Below, piece after piece: positions 26,914-35,332 of a stretch of 64,000 bases of DNA. Numbering within the stretch: the stretch's first letter is position 1; each line of letters begins with the position of its first letter. A program made the translations under genes and the position numbers. The stretch covers positions 169,445 to 233,444 of the forward strand of contig NZ_JACJSB010000004.1 of NCBI RefSeq assembly GCF_014697585.1, in the 5' to 3' direction. The notes under the pieces are model-generated. The model made no database searches, was not told the origin of the DNA, and saw only the letters and a program-made list of their open reading frames with translations. The DNA is from Dolichospermum sp. FACHB-1091. GTDB taxonomy: Bacteria; Cyanobacteriota; Cyanobacteriia; Cyanobacteriales; Nostocaceae.

Positions 26914-29900
26914 ATGAAATTAGCCGACATTCTCAAAGATTCAAATTACAAACTCTCTCAATTTACTGCTGAAGAAATTGCACAGCTAGAAAAGTCAATT
27001 ATTCTCAAATCTAGCAAAAGTGGCGAAACACCCTACACAGTTTGTTTAGTCCGTAAAAAAGAAATTAAACTCACACCAGAGGAAGCAATCCGACAACTAT
27101 ATTTGCGGGTATTAACAGAACGGTTTTACTATCCCCTTAATCGGATTCAAGTAGAGTATGGGGTGAATTTTGGACGTGAAGTGAAACGGGCTGATATTGT
27201 CGTCATGGACAAAGATCGGTTAAATACAGTCTATATGCTGGTGGAGGTGAAAAAGCCGAAACTCAAAGACGGTAAAGAACAATTACGATCTTATTGTCAC
27301 GCTACAGGTGCGCCTATTGCTATTTGGACAAATGGCGATCAAATTTCTTATTACCAGCGAAAAGATCCTAACTATTTTGAAGAAATTTCTGGTTTACCTA
27401 ATGCTAGTCAAACTCTAGCTGATATTCTGCAAATTAAGTTTACTTTAGAAGATTTAGTTGTTAATGATAAATTAGTAAAACAGAATAAATCTCTCAAAGC
27501 CTTAATCGAAGAAATGGAAGATGAGGTACTCGCAAATGCTGGGGTAGATGTCTTTGAGGAACTATTTAAACTAATTTTTACTAAACTGTATGATGAGTGG
27601 TATTCTGGTCAAGGAAATCGCCGCACAACTCGTTTAATGGAGTTTCGTAACACAGGACAAACAGAAGCTGCACTCAAAACTAAAATTCAAGATTTATTTG
27701 ATAGGTCTAAGAAAAAATGGGAAGGTGTATTTAGTGAAGATGCGAAAATAAGCCTTTCTCCTTCTCATTTATCAATATGTATATCTTCTTTAGAAAATGT
27801 GAAGTTGTTTAATTCTAATTTGGATGTTGTTGATGAGGCTTTTGAATATTTAATTAATAAAAGTAGTAAGGGAGAAAAAGGACAATTTTTCACACCTCGT
27901 TATGTGATTGATATGTGTGTGAAGATGCTTAATCCTCAATACGATGAATACATGATTGATACGGCCGCTGGTTCGTCCGGGTTTCCAGTGCATACAATTT
28001 TTCATGTGTGGCGGCAAATTTTGGAGGATGAAGGTTTATCAGCAAGTCATTTGTTTTCACTGGAAGAGAAGCCACCACGATGTAGAGAATATGTGCAAGA
28101 ACAAGTATTTGCAATTGACTTTGATGAAAAAGCGGTAAGGGTAGCGCGGACTTTAAATTTGATTGCTGGAGATGGTGAAACAAATGTTTTGCATTTGAAT
28201 ACTCTAGATTATGAAATGTGGGATGAGGTAACAGGACAGGAAGAATGGGATGATATTTATAATAGTGGATTCAAACGTTTAAAAAGGCAACGACCAAAAG
28301 GTAGTAAGGACTATCGAGAATTTCAGTTTGATGTGTTGATGGCCAATCCACCTTTTGCTGGAGATATTAAAGAAACTCGCATTATTAATCATTATGATTT
28401 AGCAAAAAAGGCTAATGGTAAATGGGAAACTAAGGTAGGAAGAGATATTTTATTTATTGAACGCAATCTGGATTTTTTGAAGCCTGGGGGAAGAATGGCC
28501 ATTGTTTTACCTCAAGGACGTTTTAATAATTCTTCTGATAAAAATATCCGTGATTTTATTGCGGAACGTTGCCGAATTTTGGCGGTAGTTGGGTTACATG
28601 GAAATACTTTTAAACCCCATACAGGTACTAAAACTTCGGTGTTGTTGGTGCAAAAATGGAATGATGATCCAAATGTAGGCGCGTTATGTCCTCGCCAGGA
28701 TGATTACAATATCTTTTTTGCGACAATGCAAAAATCAGGTAAGGATAATTCGGGTGAGAAAATTTATGTTAAAAATTCTGATGGTTCGGGTGAATTTTTG
28801 TTAGATGATCATGGTCATTTGATTATTGATCATGATTTATTTAATCATGAAGGAAAGACACAAGATGGTATTGCTGAGGCGTTTATTGAGTTTGCGAAAA
28901 AGGAGAATCTCAGTTTTTTTAAGTTAAGCCCATCTGTTGCGCCCTTTAATGCTGTGAAGTATCAAAAATTGATGGATGGGCTAGAAGCTGTATCTTTGAA
29001 ATTCTCAGAACTTGAGAACTTGATAACAATAGGCGCTGAGTTTTATCAGAAACAATATGTTGATGCTGTTCATACAATTAGAAGCAGCAAGATGGATCTA
29101 GATACTCTTGGTAAATGTAGCTTACTAATTACAGATGGCGATCACAGTGCTACTCAGTATCAAGATGAAGGTATCTATTATATTTTAAGTGAATCTGTTA
29201 AAGAAGGATATATTGATGAAAATATTTATAGATTTATATCTCCTGAATTGCATCAATCTCTTCAAAGATCAGAATTAAAACCAAGAGATGTTGTATTGAC
29301 CAAAACGGGTGTTTATTTTGGAAGAAGTGCTGTAATTCCAGATAATTTTCCAGTTGCTAATACAAGCGCTCATGTTGGTAAAATTAAAGTAGATGAAAGC
29401 AAGGTTAACTCCTACTATTTATCTACTTTTTTCAATTCAAACTATGGTTATCTTCAGCTTAGAAGAAGAGGAATTAAAGCAACTCGTCCTGAAATAAAAT
29501 TAGTAGAATTAAATGATATCCTAATTGCTAAACCAAAACTAGAATTTCAAAATAAGATAGAGCAAATTATTAGATATGTATCAAAAATTAAAGATAATGC
29601 AATTGAAATTTACCAACAAGCTGAGAATTTACTTTTGTCCGAACTCAATTTGAAAGATTGGCAGCCTACTAAAGAGACTATTGCTGTTAAGAGTTTTAAA
29701 GAGTCTTTTTTGTCTTTTGGGAGACTTGATTCTGAGTATTATCAGCCAAAATATGAGGATTTATTAAGAAGGTTGGATAATTGCAAAATTGAATTATTAA
29801 AGGATATTGTTAGTATTACAAAATCTATTGAACCTGGTTCAGATGCTTATCAAGAAGATGGTATACCTTTTATTAGAGTTTCTAATTTATCAAAATTTGG

Positions 29901-30414
29901 AATTACTTCTACTGAAATACATATTAGTCACGATTTAATAGGAAATATCGAATCTTTAACACCTAAAAAAGATACAATTTTATTAAGTAAAGATGGAAGT
30001 ATTGGAATAGCTTATAAAGTTGATAATGATTTAGAAGTTATTACATCAGGAGCAATTTTACATTTGAAAATCAAAAAACAAACTTTTATACTGCCTGATT
30101 ATTTGACTTTAGTATTAAATTCTATTATTGTTGGATTACAAGCAGAAAGAGATTCTGGTGGTTCGATTATTCAACATTGGCGAGTTTCTCAAATAGAAAA
30201 TATTTTAGTTCCAGTTATAGATTTTGCAATTCAAGAGAACATTTCTCGTAAAATCCAGATGTCTTTTACAAAAAAGGAACAATCCAAACAACTCCTAGAA
30301 ATTGCTAAAATAGGAGTAGAAAAAGCCATTGAAACCGATGAAGCAACAGCTACAAATTGGATAAATCAACAATTGGAAAATTTAGGAATTGATCTCAAAA
30401 GCATCATTAGTTAA
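26914..30414 (+). CDS. Single-chain restriction-modification-specificity enzyme (type IIG-like)
   Basis: This 1166-residue protein has three parts. Residues 60-140 form an HsdR-N-like PD-(D/E)xK nuclease (KRADIVVMD, D94; MLVEVKKP, E111 and K113). Residues 200-670 form an HsdM-like N6-adenine methyltransferase with KGQFFTPRYV, a changed SAM motif (DTAAGSSGF, 349-357, where DPACGSGGF is usual) and the catalytic NPPF at 478-481. Residues 690-1150 form two HsdS-like recognition domains. There is no helicase motor, so it should cut near its site like type IIG/IIB enzymes. The altered SAM motif could weaken cofactor binding. A piece of its 3' end is duplicated at 30931. Confidence 0.88.
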   Translation: MKLADILKDSNYKLSQFTAEEIAQLEKSIILKSSKSGETPYTVCLVRKKEIKLTPEEAIRQLYLRVLTERFYYPLNRIQVEYGVNFGREVKRADIVVMDKDRLNTVYMLVEVKKPKLKDGKEQLRSYCHATGAPIAIWTNGDQISYYQRKDPNYFEEISGLPNASQTLADILQIKFTLEDLVVNDKLVKQNKSLKALIEEMEDEVLANAGVDVFEELFKLIFTKLYDEWYSGQGNRRTTRLMEFRNTGQTEAALKTKIQDLFDRSKKKWEGVFSEDAKISLSPSHLSICISSLENVKLFNSNLDVVDEAFEYLINKSSKGEKGQFFTPRYVIDMCVKMLNPQYDEYMIDTAAGSSGFPVHTIFHVWRQILEDEGLSASHLFSLEEKPPRCREYVQEQVFAIDFDEKAVRVARTLNLIAGDGETNVLHLNTLDYEMWDEVTGQEEWDDIYNSGFKRLKRQRPKGSKDYREFQFDVLMANPPFAGDIKETRIINHYDLAKKANGKWETKVGRDILFIERNLDFLKPGGRMAIVLPQGRFNNSSDKNIRDFIAERCRILAVVGLHGNTFKPHTGTKTSVLLVQKWNDDPNVGALCPRQDDYNIFFATMQKSGKDNSGEKIYVKNSDGSGEFLLDDHGHLIIDHDLFNHEGKTQDGIAEAFIEFAKKENLSFFKLSPSVAPFNAVKYQKLMDGLEAVSLKFSELENLITIGAEFYQKQYVDAVHTIRSSKMDLDTLGKCSLLITDGDHSATQYQDEGIYYILSESVKEGYIDENIYRFISPELHQSLQRSELKPRDVVLTKTGVYFGRSAVIPDNFPVANTSAHVGKIKVDESKVNSYYLSTFFNSNYGYLQLRRRGIKATRPEIKLVELNDILIAKPKLEFQNKIEQIIRYVSKIKDNAIEIYQQAENLLLSELNLKDWQPTKETIAVKSFKESFLSFGRLDSEYYQPKYEDLLRRLDNCKIELLKDIVSITKSIEPGSDAYQEDGIPFIRVSNLSKFGITSTEIHISHDLIGNIESLTPKKDTILLSKDGSIGIAYKVDNDLEVITSGAILHLKIKKQTFILPDYLTLVLNSIIVGLQAERDSGGSIIQHWRVSQIENILVPVIDFAIQENISRKIQMSFTKKEQSKQLLEIAKIGVEKAIETDEATATNWINQQLENLGIDLKSIIS

Positions 30415-30552
30415 TTTCCTGTTGTATAATATTTATATATATTTTCCCTGATCAATTTAACAGCTTACTATCACGGCAAATTTTGTCATAATATAAAGAT
30501 AGGATTCCCATGACTAATTACGCTTTATCAACATTATGAGGAATAAATAATT

Positions 30553-30891
30553 ATGTCTCAATCCGATTTAATCAATAAACCAGAATTAAGTAACACTACC
30601 AAAGAAAATAATCTCATAGAAATTTTACGAGAAATTCAAGCAACACCTAAAGAATATTGGCCAAATCTCCTACAAATAATGCGAGTATTTCGAGAAAGTG
30701 TTACTTTTAAACCTGAGATTTTTAACCATTCTCAGCTAGAAATAGACGCACAACAACAAATTTTAAATCAACAACATCAATTACTCAAAGAATTAACCAA
30801 AGAGTGGTTAGAAGAAGGAGAACAAGAAGAACAAACGGAAACTTGGGAATATTTGCGGCAAAAACAAGAAATTGATGATAATCCTTTTTAA
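30553..30891 (+). CDS. Acidic hypothetical protein with predicted coiled coil
   Basis: This 112-residue protein is mostly helical with an E/Q-rich C-terminal half (LNQQHQLLKELTKEWLEEGE, then EEQTETWEYLRQKQEI). No known domain was recognised. It lies between the restriction gene and a duplicated fragment of that gene's 3' end, so it may have been inserted with the duplication. A GAGGAATAAATAATT leader precedes the ATG. Confidence 0.6.
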   Translation: MSQSDLINKPELSNTTKENNLIEILREIQATPKEYWPNLLQIMRVFRESVTFKPEIFNHSQLEIDAQQQILNQQHQLLKELTKEWLEEGEQEEQTETWEYLRQKQEIDDNPF

Positions 30892-30930
30892 GATTAAGCT
30901 GAATTTATATGAATAAATTGATTTTCCTCT

Positions 30931-31002
30931 ACAGATTGGATAAATCAACAATTTGCAATATTAGGAATTGATCTCAACAATGGAGGAGAAAATAAAAATT
31001 AA
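30931..31002 (+). pseudogene. Duplicated 3' end of the R-M-S gene
   Basis: The frame reads TDWINQQFAILGIDLNNGG to a TAA at 31000, matching the end of the upstream enzyme (TNWINQQLENLGIDLKSI) at both base and residue level. No start codon belongs to it. It is either the remains of a tandem gene copy or of a longer earlier gene end. Confidence 0.8.
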
Positions 31003-31052
31003 TGCTGATGTCATTTATAATAGAATTATAGCCTAGTAGTAGAGGTGAAACT

Positions 31053-31307
31053 ATGACCATTGAACAAGCAGTTTTAGAAAACCTGCGAGAGTTGCCAACC
31101 GATAAACAACAAGAAGTTTTAGATTTTATTCAATTTCTCAAACATAAATTACCACCAAATAAACCAACTTTTAATCCTGACGGTGAAAATTTCTGGGAAA
31201 TGACCTTACGATTTCGGGAACGGATGGAAAGAGAAGGTATAGAATTTACAGATGATGATTTTGCCAATCTTAGAGATCGTAGTCCAGGACGAGAGGTAGA
31301 ACTGTGA
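31053..31307 (+). CDS. VapB-like antitoxin (DUF2281)
   Basis: This 84-residue protein begins MTIEQAVLENLRELPTDKQQ and continues EVLDFIQFLKHKLPP, the DUF2281 pattern known upstream of PIN toxins in cyanobacteria. Its acidic C-terminus (GIEFTDDDFANLRDR) would wrap the toxin. Its stop overlaps the GTG of the toxin gene. A GAGGTGAAACT leader precedes the ATG. Confidence 0.8.
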   Translation: MTIEQAVLENLRELPTDKQQEVLDFIQFLKHKLPPNKPTFNPDGENFWEMTLRFRERMEREGIEFTDDDFANLRDRSPGREVEL

Positions 31308-31732
31308 CTTTTCGTTTTCTTTTAGACACTAATATTATTTCGGAAATTAATAAAAAAATCCCCAATAAATTAGTTGTTGATAAAATGAATCAGTATCAAG
31401 GTGAAGTAGCTACAGCTTCAGTAGTTATTCATGAATTATTATTTGGCTGTTTACGTTTACCTCCTGAATCTGGAAGAAGACGTTTTTTAGAAGATTATAT
31501 CGAGGAAATACCTGCTAAAATGCCTGTGTTTAATTATGATCTCAAAGCTGCAAAATGGCACGCACAGGAAAGAGCTAGATTATCAAAAATTGGTAAAATA
31601 CCTGCTTTTATTGATGGACAAATTGCGAGTATTGCGTTCTGCAATGACTTGATTTTAGTAACAAACAATATGGCAGATTTTCAGGATTTTGAGGATCTGA
31701 TAATTGAGAATTGGTTTATTACAGTTGATTAA
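31304..31732 (+). CDS. VapC-like PIN-domain toxin
   Basis: This 142-residue PIN ribonuclease starts with GTG at 31304, inside the antitoxin stop (GTGA). All four acidic positions are visible: D8 (FLLDTN), E44 (VIHELLFG), D104 (FIDGQIAS) and D125 (NMADFQDF). It should cleave RNA, typically tRNA, when freed from its antitoxin. It appears intact, unlike the DUF3368 toxins at 1.9 and 8.1 kb. Confidence 0.88.
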   Translation: MTFRFLLDTNIISEINKKIPNKLVVDKMNQYQGEVATASVVIHELLFGCLRLPPESGRRRFLEDYIEEIPAKMPVFNYDLKAAKWHAQERARLSKIGKIPAFIDGQIASIAFCNDLILVTNNMADFQDFEDLIIENWFITVD

Positions 31733-31744
31733 ATTGAGGTAAAT

Positions 31745-31849
31745 TACAGCAGTTATCCGTTTATGAAGTACAGATATTAATAATAAAACTCTTGTGGTGC
31801 GGGCATCTTGCCCGCACAAGGTGTACCTCACTCAAAGCTACTTGCTGTA
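31745..31849. mobile_element. MITE-like element, family TACAGC, copy c
   Basis: The layout is as in copy a at 8510: TACAGCAGTTATCC at the left, the GCGGGCATCTTGCCCGC hairpin at 31799-31815, and AGCTACTTGCTGTA at the right. It begins 12 bases after the toxin stop codon. Copy d at 37144-37251 keeps the hairpin and TACCTCA/TGAGGTA flanks. Confidence 0.65.
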
Positions 31850-31933
31850 TGATAGAAGGAGACAATATTTACCATTGAAATTAGACAGCGATTCCGACTT
31901 CTGGAAGAAGCCGGGGATCTAAGTACAACAAAA

Positions 31934-33934
31934 CTAACCAGTAATCGTTCCCGTTACAGGTGAACTCGCACTAGCATACTCTTTAATGGGCATTCTACCG
32001 GACAAGTAAGCTATGCGACCCGCCACAGTTGCTAAATTCATCGCATAAGCCATGGCTGGGGCATTTTCAGCCAAAGCGATCGCACTATTAATTAATAACG
32101 CATCTGCACCCAATTCCATCGCCTCAGCGGCTTGTGAAGGCGCACCAATACCCGCATCTACCACCACTGGTATTTTAGCATTTTCAATAATAATCCGAAT
32201 ATTGGCGGTAGTTTTCAGCCCTTGTCCAGAACCAATGGGCGCAGCTAAAGGCATCACAGTGGCACAGCCAACCTCTTCTAACCGCTTTGCTAACATAGGA
32301 TCAGCATTAATATAAGGCAATACAGCAAAACCTTCTTTTACCAATTGTTCTGCCGCTTGTAAAGTACCTATGGGATCTGGAAGTAAATATTTAGGATCAG
32401 GTATAACTTCTAACTTGACAAAATTATTATCTTCTTGTCCCAATAATTTCGCCATTTCTCGTCCCAAGCGTGCCACCCGAATGGCTTCCTCCGCAGTTTG
32501 ACAGCCAGCAGTATTAGGTAACATCCAAATCTTACTCCAATCTAGCGCCTCTGCTAAACCTTCATGTCCCGGTGCATTAGTTTGTACCCGTCGCACGGCC
32601 ACCGTTACAATTTGACAACCACTGTTTTCGACACTTTGCTGCATTTCCTGGATACTGCGATATTTACCAGTTCCGGTCATTAACCGAGAACTAAAGCTTT
32701 TACCGGCAATAATTAATGGTGAATCTTGAATATTTAGATCTGATAGTCTCGGCGTAGCTATGTCACAAAATGATTTATTTTGGAGCTTGTTTACACTATT
32801 AATATTAGTATTAGTGACAGTAGAATTAACGAGCATTGATGTAGTAGTAGATGACACAGCAGAAAAACGGGAATAGTGGAAATTAGGTAAAAGAGGATCT
32901 GTTTTTTGTTCGCAAATCAAATCAGCAATTAATGTCGCTGTCACTGGTGCGAGTAAAATTCCATTGCGGTAATGACCAGTAGCCAAAGTTAAATTAGGAC
33001 AATGACTAGCACCCAAAATAGGTAATTCATCGGAGGTAGCTGGACGAAATCCCCACCAAAGTTCTTGAAGAGGATAATTTTCTAATTGGGGATACAAGCG
33101 AATAGCTGATTGTAGTAAACTTTGAATCCCGACCGGGGTATTATCAGCAGTAAATCCCACATCTTCATTAGTTGCACCAATAATGATAGAACGATTGCGT
33201 CGGGGGACAATATAAATACCTTCTCCAAATAATACTCTAGTTAAGGGTAATTCATTGAGACAATCTGGGACTCGTAAACTCAACATTTGTCCTTTGCGGG
33301 GACGCACTGCTAAAGGTAATAATTGATTTACCCAAGCACCAGCGGTTAAAAGATAATGGTCAGCCCGAAATAAACCTATATTAGTTTGGACACCAATCAC
33401 TTTTCCCTGTTGTTGAGAAATAGCTTCTACGGTAACTCCGTCTTGAAATATAATACCCTCAGACTCCGCCGCAGTCCGTAGAACTTTAATTAAAGCCCGG
33501 TTATCAACTTGTCCATCTTCAGGATACCACCAACCACCGACCACATCCTGACCCAAACCTGGTTGATATTGGTTAATAGTATCTTTATTCAACCAGTGGG
33601 CGTTTCTATCCCCTGTATTTTGTGGTTGTTGATAAACTGGTGCGAGGATACCACAAGGCCAATAACCTGTATTATTTACATCCTTTTCTCCAGTTAATTC
33701 TGCTAATTTTTCCGTCCAATTTAAGTATAAATTGCGCGATCGCCGACACAAAGACAACATCGGCTCATGAGTAATATTTTCTGCTTCAGGAGCTAACATT
33801 CCGGCGGCGGCGTGGCTGGCGGCAGCAGTAAAATCACGTGAAAGTACAGTTACATTAGCACCCCGTAATTTCAGTTCAAGACCGCAAGCCAACCCGATAA
33901 TACCACCACCAATAATTAAAACATCATTAGTCAT
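31934..33934 (-). CDS. thiOG: Bifunctional glycine oxidase ThiO - thiazole synthase ThiG
   Basis: This 666-residue fusion makes the thiazole half of thiamine. The N-terminal FAD-dependent oxidase starts with [18 protein letters not shown], and [14 protein letters not shown] marks the end of its FAD domain; it converts glycine to dehydroglycine. ThiG starts near residue 405 ([20 protein letters not shown]); its Schiff-base lysine lies in [10 protein letters not shown], with [20 protein letters not shown] at the phosphate site. A short low-complexity linker ([19 protein letters not shown]) joins them. The fusion is normal in cyanobacteria. The 3' end is shared with the pseudogene at 25908. Confidence 0.95.
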   Translation of the reverse strand: MTNDVLIIGGGIIGLACGLELKLRGANVTVLSRDFTAAASHAAAGMLAPEAENITHEPMLSLCRRSRNLYLNWTEKLAELTGEKDVNNTGYWPCGILAPVYQQPQNTGDRNAHWLNKDTINQYQPGLGQDVVGGWWYPEDGQVDNRALIKVLRTAAESEGIIFQDGVTVEAISQQQGKVIGVQTNIGLFRADHYLLTAGAWVNQLLPLAVRPRKGQMLSLRVPDCLNELPLTRVLFGEGIYIVPRRNRSIIIGATNEDVGFTADNTPVGIQSLLQSAIRLYPQLENYPLQELWWGFRPATSDELPILGASHCPNLTLATGHYRNGILLAPVTATLIADLICEQKTDPLLPNFHYSRFSAVSSTTTSMLVNSTVTNTNINSVNKLQNKSFCDIATPRLSDLNIQDSPLIIAGKSFSSRLMTGTGKYRSIQEMQQSVENSGCQIVTVAVRRVQTNAPGHEGLAEALDWSKIWMLPNTAGCQTAEEAIRVARLGREMAKLLGQEDNNFVKLEVIPDPKYLLPDPIGTLQAAEQLVKEGFAVLPYINADPMLAKRLEEVGCATVMPLAAPIGSGQGLKTTANIRIIIENAKIPVVVDAGIGAPSQAAEAMELGADALLINSAIALAENAPAMAYAMNLATVAGRIAYLSGRMPIKEYASASSPVTGTITG

Positions 33935-34002
33935 TAGTCATTAGTCATTAGTCTAGTAAATAACTAATAACTCATAAAGGCTAACAAAGGGAGTAGAATT
34001 TG

Positions 34003-34175
34003 TTGACATACTCACCGACCTGAAGGTGCGGGGAAACACTTGACACTTCACCGGAACACGCCACAAGTGGTCTTATCGTCCCTCCATGTCCGTTTAAAGT
34101 CTCCCAATGCCATAAGGCGACTATGACCAAATTTTAACATAAAGCCGTCCTAAAAGGACGGGGCTTGTATCCCAG
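34003..34175. mobile_element. Solitary IS200/IS605-type end remnant
   Basis: The stretch TTGACATACTCACCGACCTG at the left and a perfect hairpin CCGTCCT-AAA-AGGACGG (34145-34161) followed by GGGCTTGTAT resemble the ends of IS200/IS605-family elements in cyanobacteria. No transposase or TnpB frame lies between them. Short tandem units (CATTAGT near 33932-33952, GACCGTT near 34210-34230) flank it. The 320-base spacer holds no gene. Confidence 0.45.
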
Positions 34176-34255
34176 ATTTTTGGTCATTGGTCATGAGTTA
34201 TTTAATTTTGACCGTTGACCGTTGACCGTTGATTTTTAACTTAACTTATCTCTAG

Positions 34256-34708
34256 TTACCACAAAGCTCGAATTGGTTGTTTGTCTTGATTAACATTACT
34301 ACTGGAATTTGATAGCCCGCGTGGTGTAGTCATGTCACTATCTGTACTCGCCGTTTCCCTGGTAGAATCAGAACTTTGGTCACTAGCGCTTGTTTCTTCT
34401 GTAGTGTTAGAAGAATTACCTGAATTTCCAGTAGAAACATTACCTTGAGCTACATTAGTGCGGCGGCTTTCACTGTTAGAATCATTGCTTTTAATCGTTT
34501 CTGACTCATTACTAGAATTATTTTCCCTATCATTACCACCAGCGGCACTATTAACATTAATATTAGCTGGGAGAACACTGGATGCTCTGCGTCCTGTTGG
34601 CACATTAGCACTTTGTTGTCCGCCCATAGGGAAGTTAATTCCCAGTAGCGTACCTAGCAAAATTGCTACGCCGCCAGCCATCAAAATCAAGGGTGTCCAT
34701 CTACCCAT
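34256..34708 (-). CDS. Membrane-anchored S/N-rich low-complexity protein
   Basis: This 150-residue protein has one N-terminal membrane helix (LILMAGGVAILLGTLLGI) followed by a disordered tail rich in Ser, Asn, Thr and Glu (GNDRENNSSNESETIKSNDS). No domain was recognised. It is probably an exported or inner-membrane anchored protein whose tail faces the periplasm. It is followed upstream by a decayed ferredoxin gene on the same strand. Confidence 0.6.
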   Translation of the reverse strand: MGRWTPLILMAGGVAILLGTLLGINFPMGGQQSANVPTGRRASSVLPANINVNSAAGGNDRENNSSNESETIKSNDSNSESRRTNVAQGNVSTGNSGNSSNTTEETSASDQSSDSTRETASTDSDMTTPRGLSNSSSNVNQDKQPIRALW

Positions 34709-34724
34709 CTTGTTTGTCTCCTTT

Positions 34725-35000
34725 TTAACCTTTTGGTATCCAAACTATTTGAGAACCTTGACCCCAAAAACCGTAAAATTTAGTCACTTTAATAGCACCT
34801 AAAACCTGAGTTTGACAAGCCAAACCCAAATTACCTGTGGGAGAATGGGGAAGAAGGGAACGCAGAAGAATGCTCAGACCAATTTACTGCGGACACTTTG
34901 CCTTCTACCTTAACCGCACAAGTACCATAAGTGCCAATTCCTTTCCTCATATTTAACAGGATTTTGGGGATCATTTCCTTTGCTGGTCTTGAGAATGAAA
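34725..35000 (-). pseudogene. Decayed ferredoxin-like gene
   Basis: On the minus strand one frame reads GTYGTCAVKVEGKVSAVNWS, then PTGNLGLACQTQVLGAIKVT in a second frame, ending IVWIPKG and TAA at 34725. This resembles the C-terminal half of a plant-type [2Fe-2S] ferredoxin, including the late cysteine in LACQTQ. A frameshift separates the parts, stops lie upstream, and the first two cluster cysteines are absent. The remaining spacer to 35332 holds no further gene. Confidence 0.5.
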
Positions 35001-35332
35001 ACAGCCTAGAATTAAATTCTTAACAACCTTCGATACAGCAGACAGAACCGGTTATGGTTTTTGCTAAAGGTTTGGCAGAGGAAGAATAAGTACCGAATGG
35101 TTTGAGGGTTTCCTGCATGGGTAAAATGGGTTAAACCCCCAAGGGGATAGTGGCGAAGCTTTGAGACTGGAAGTAGGAAGAAAATATGAAGCTTCGCTAC
35201 ACTTCCTCAGAGCAATTGTTAGCATTTTTGTATGGCCTGATGAAACTACCAAAACAGCTTTTTGTTGTTTATTCGCGTGCAGCCAAGTTATCTCTCAGGT
35301 GTCAGTGTTGAATCAAAGGTTCAACAATTTTT

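Noticed and set aside
26121..31732. Whole cassette as a complete integrative element
   Set aside because: No integrase, relaxase or replication gene is present, so only the boundary duplication is claimed.
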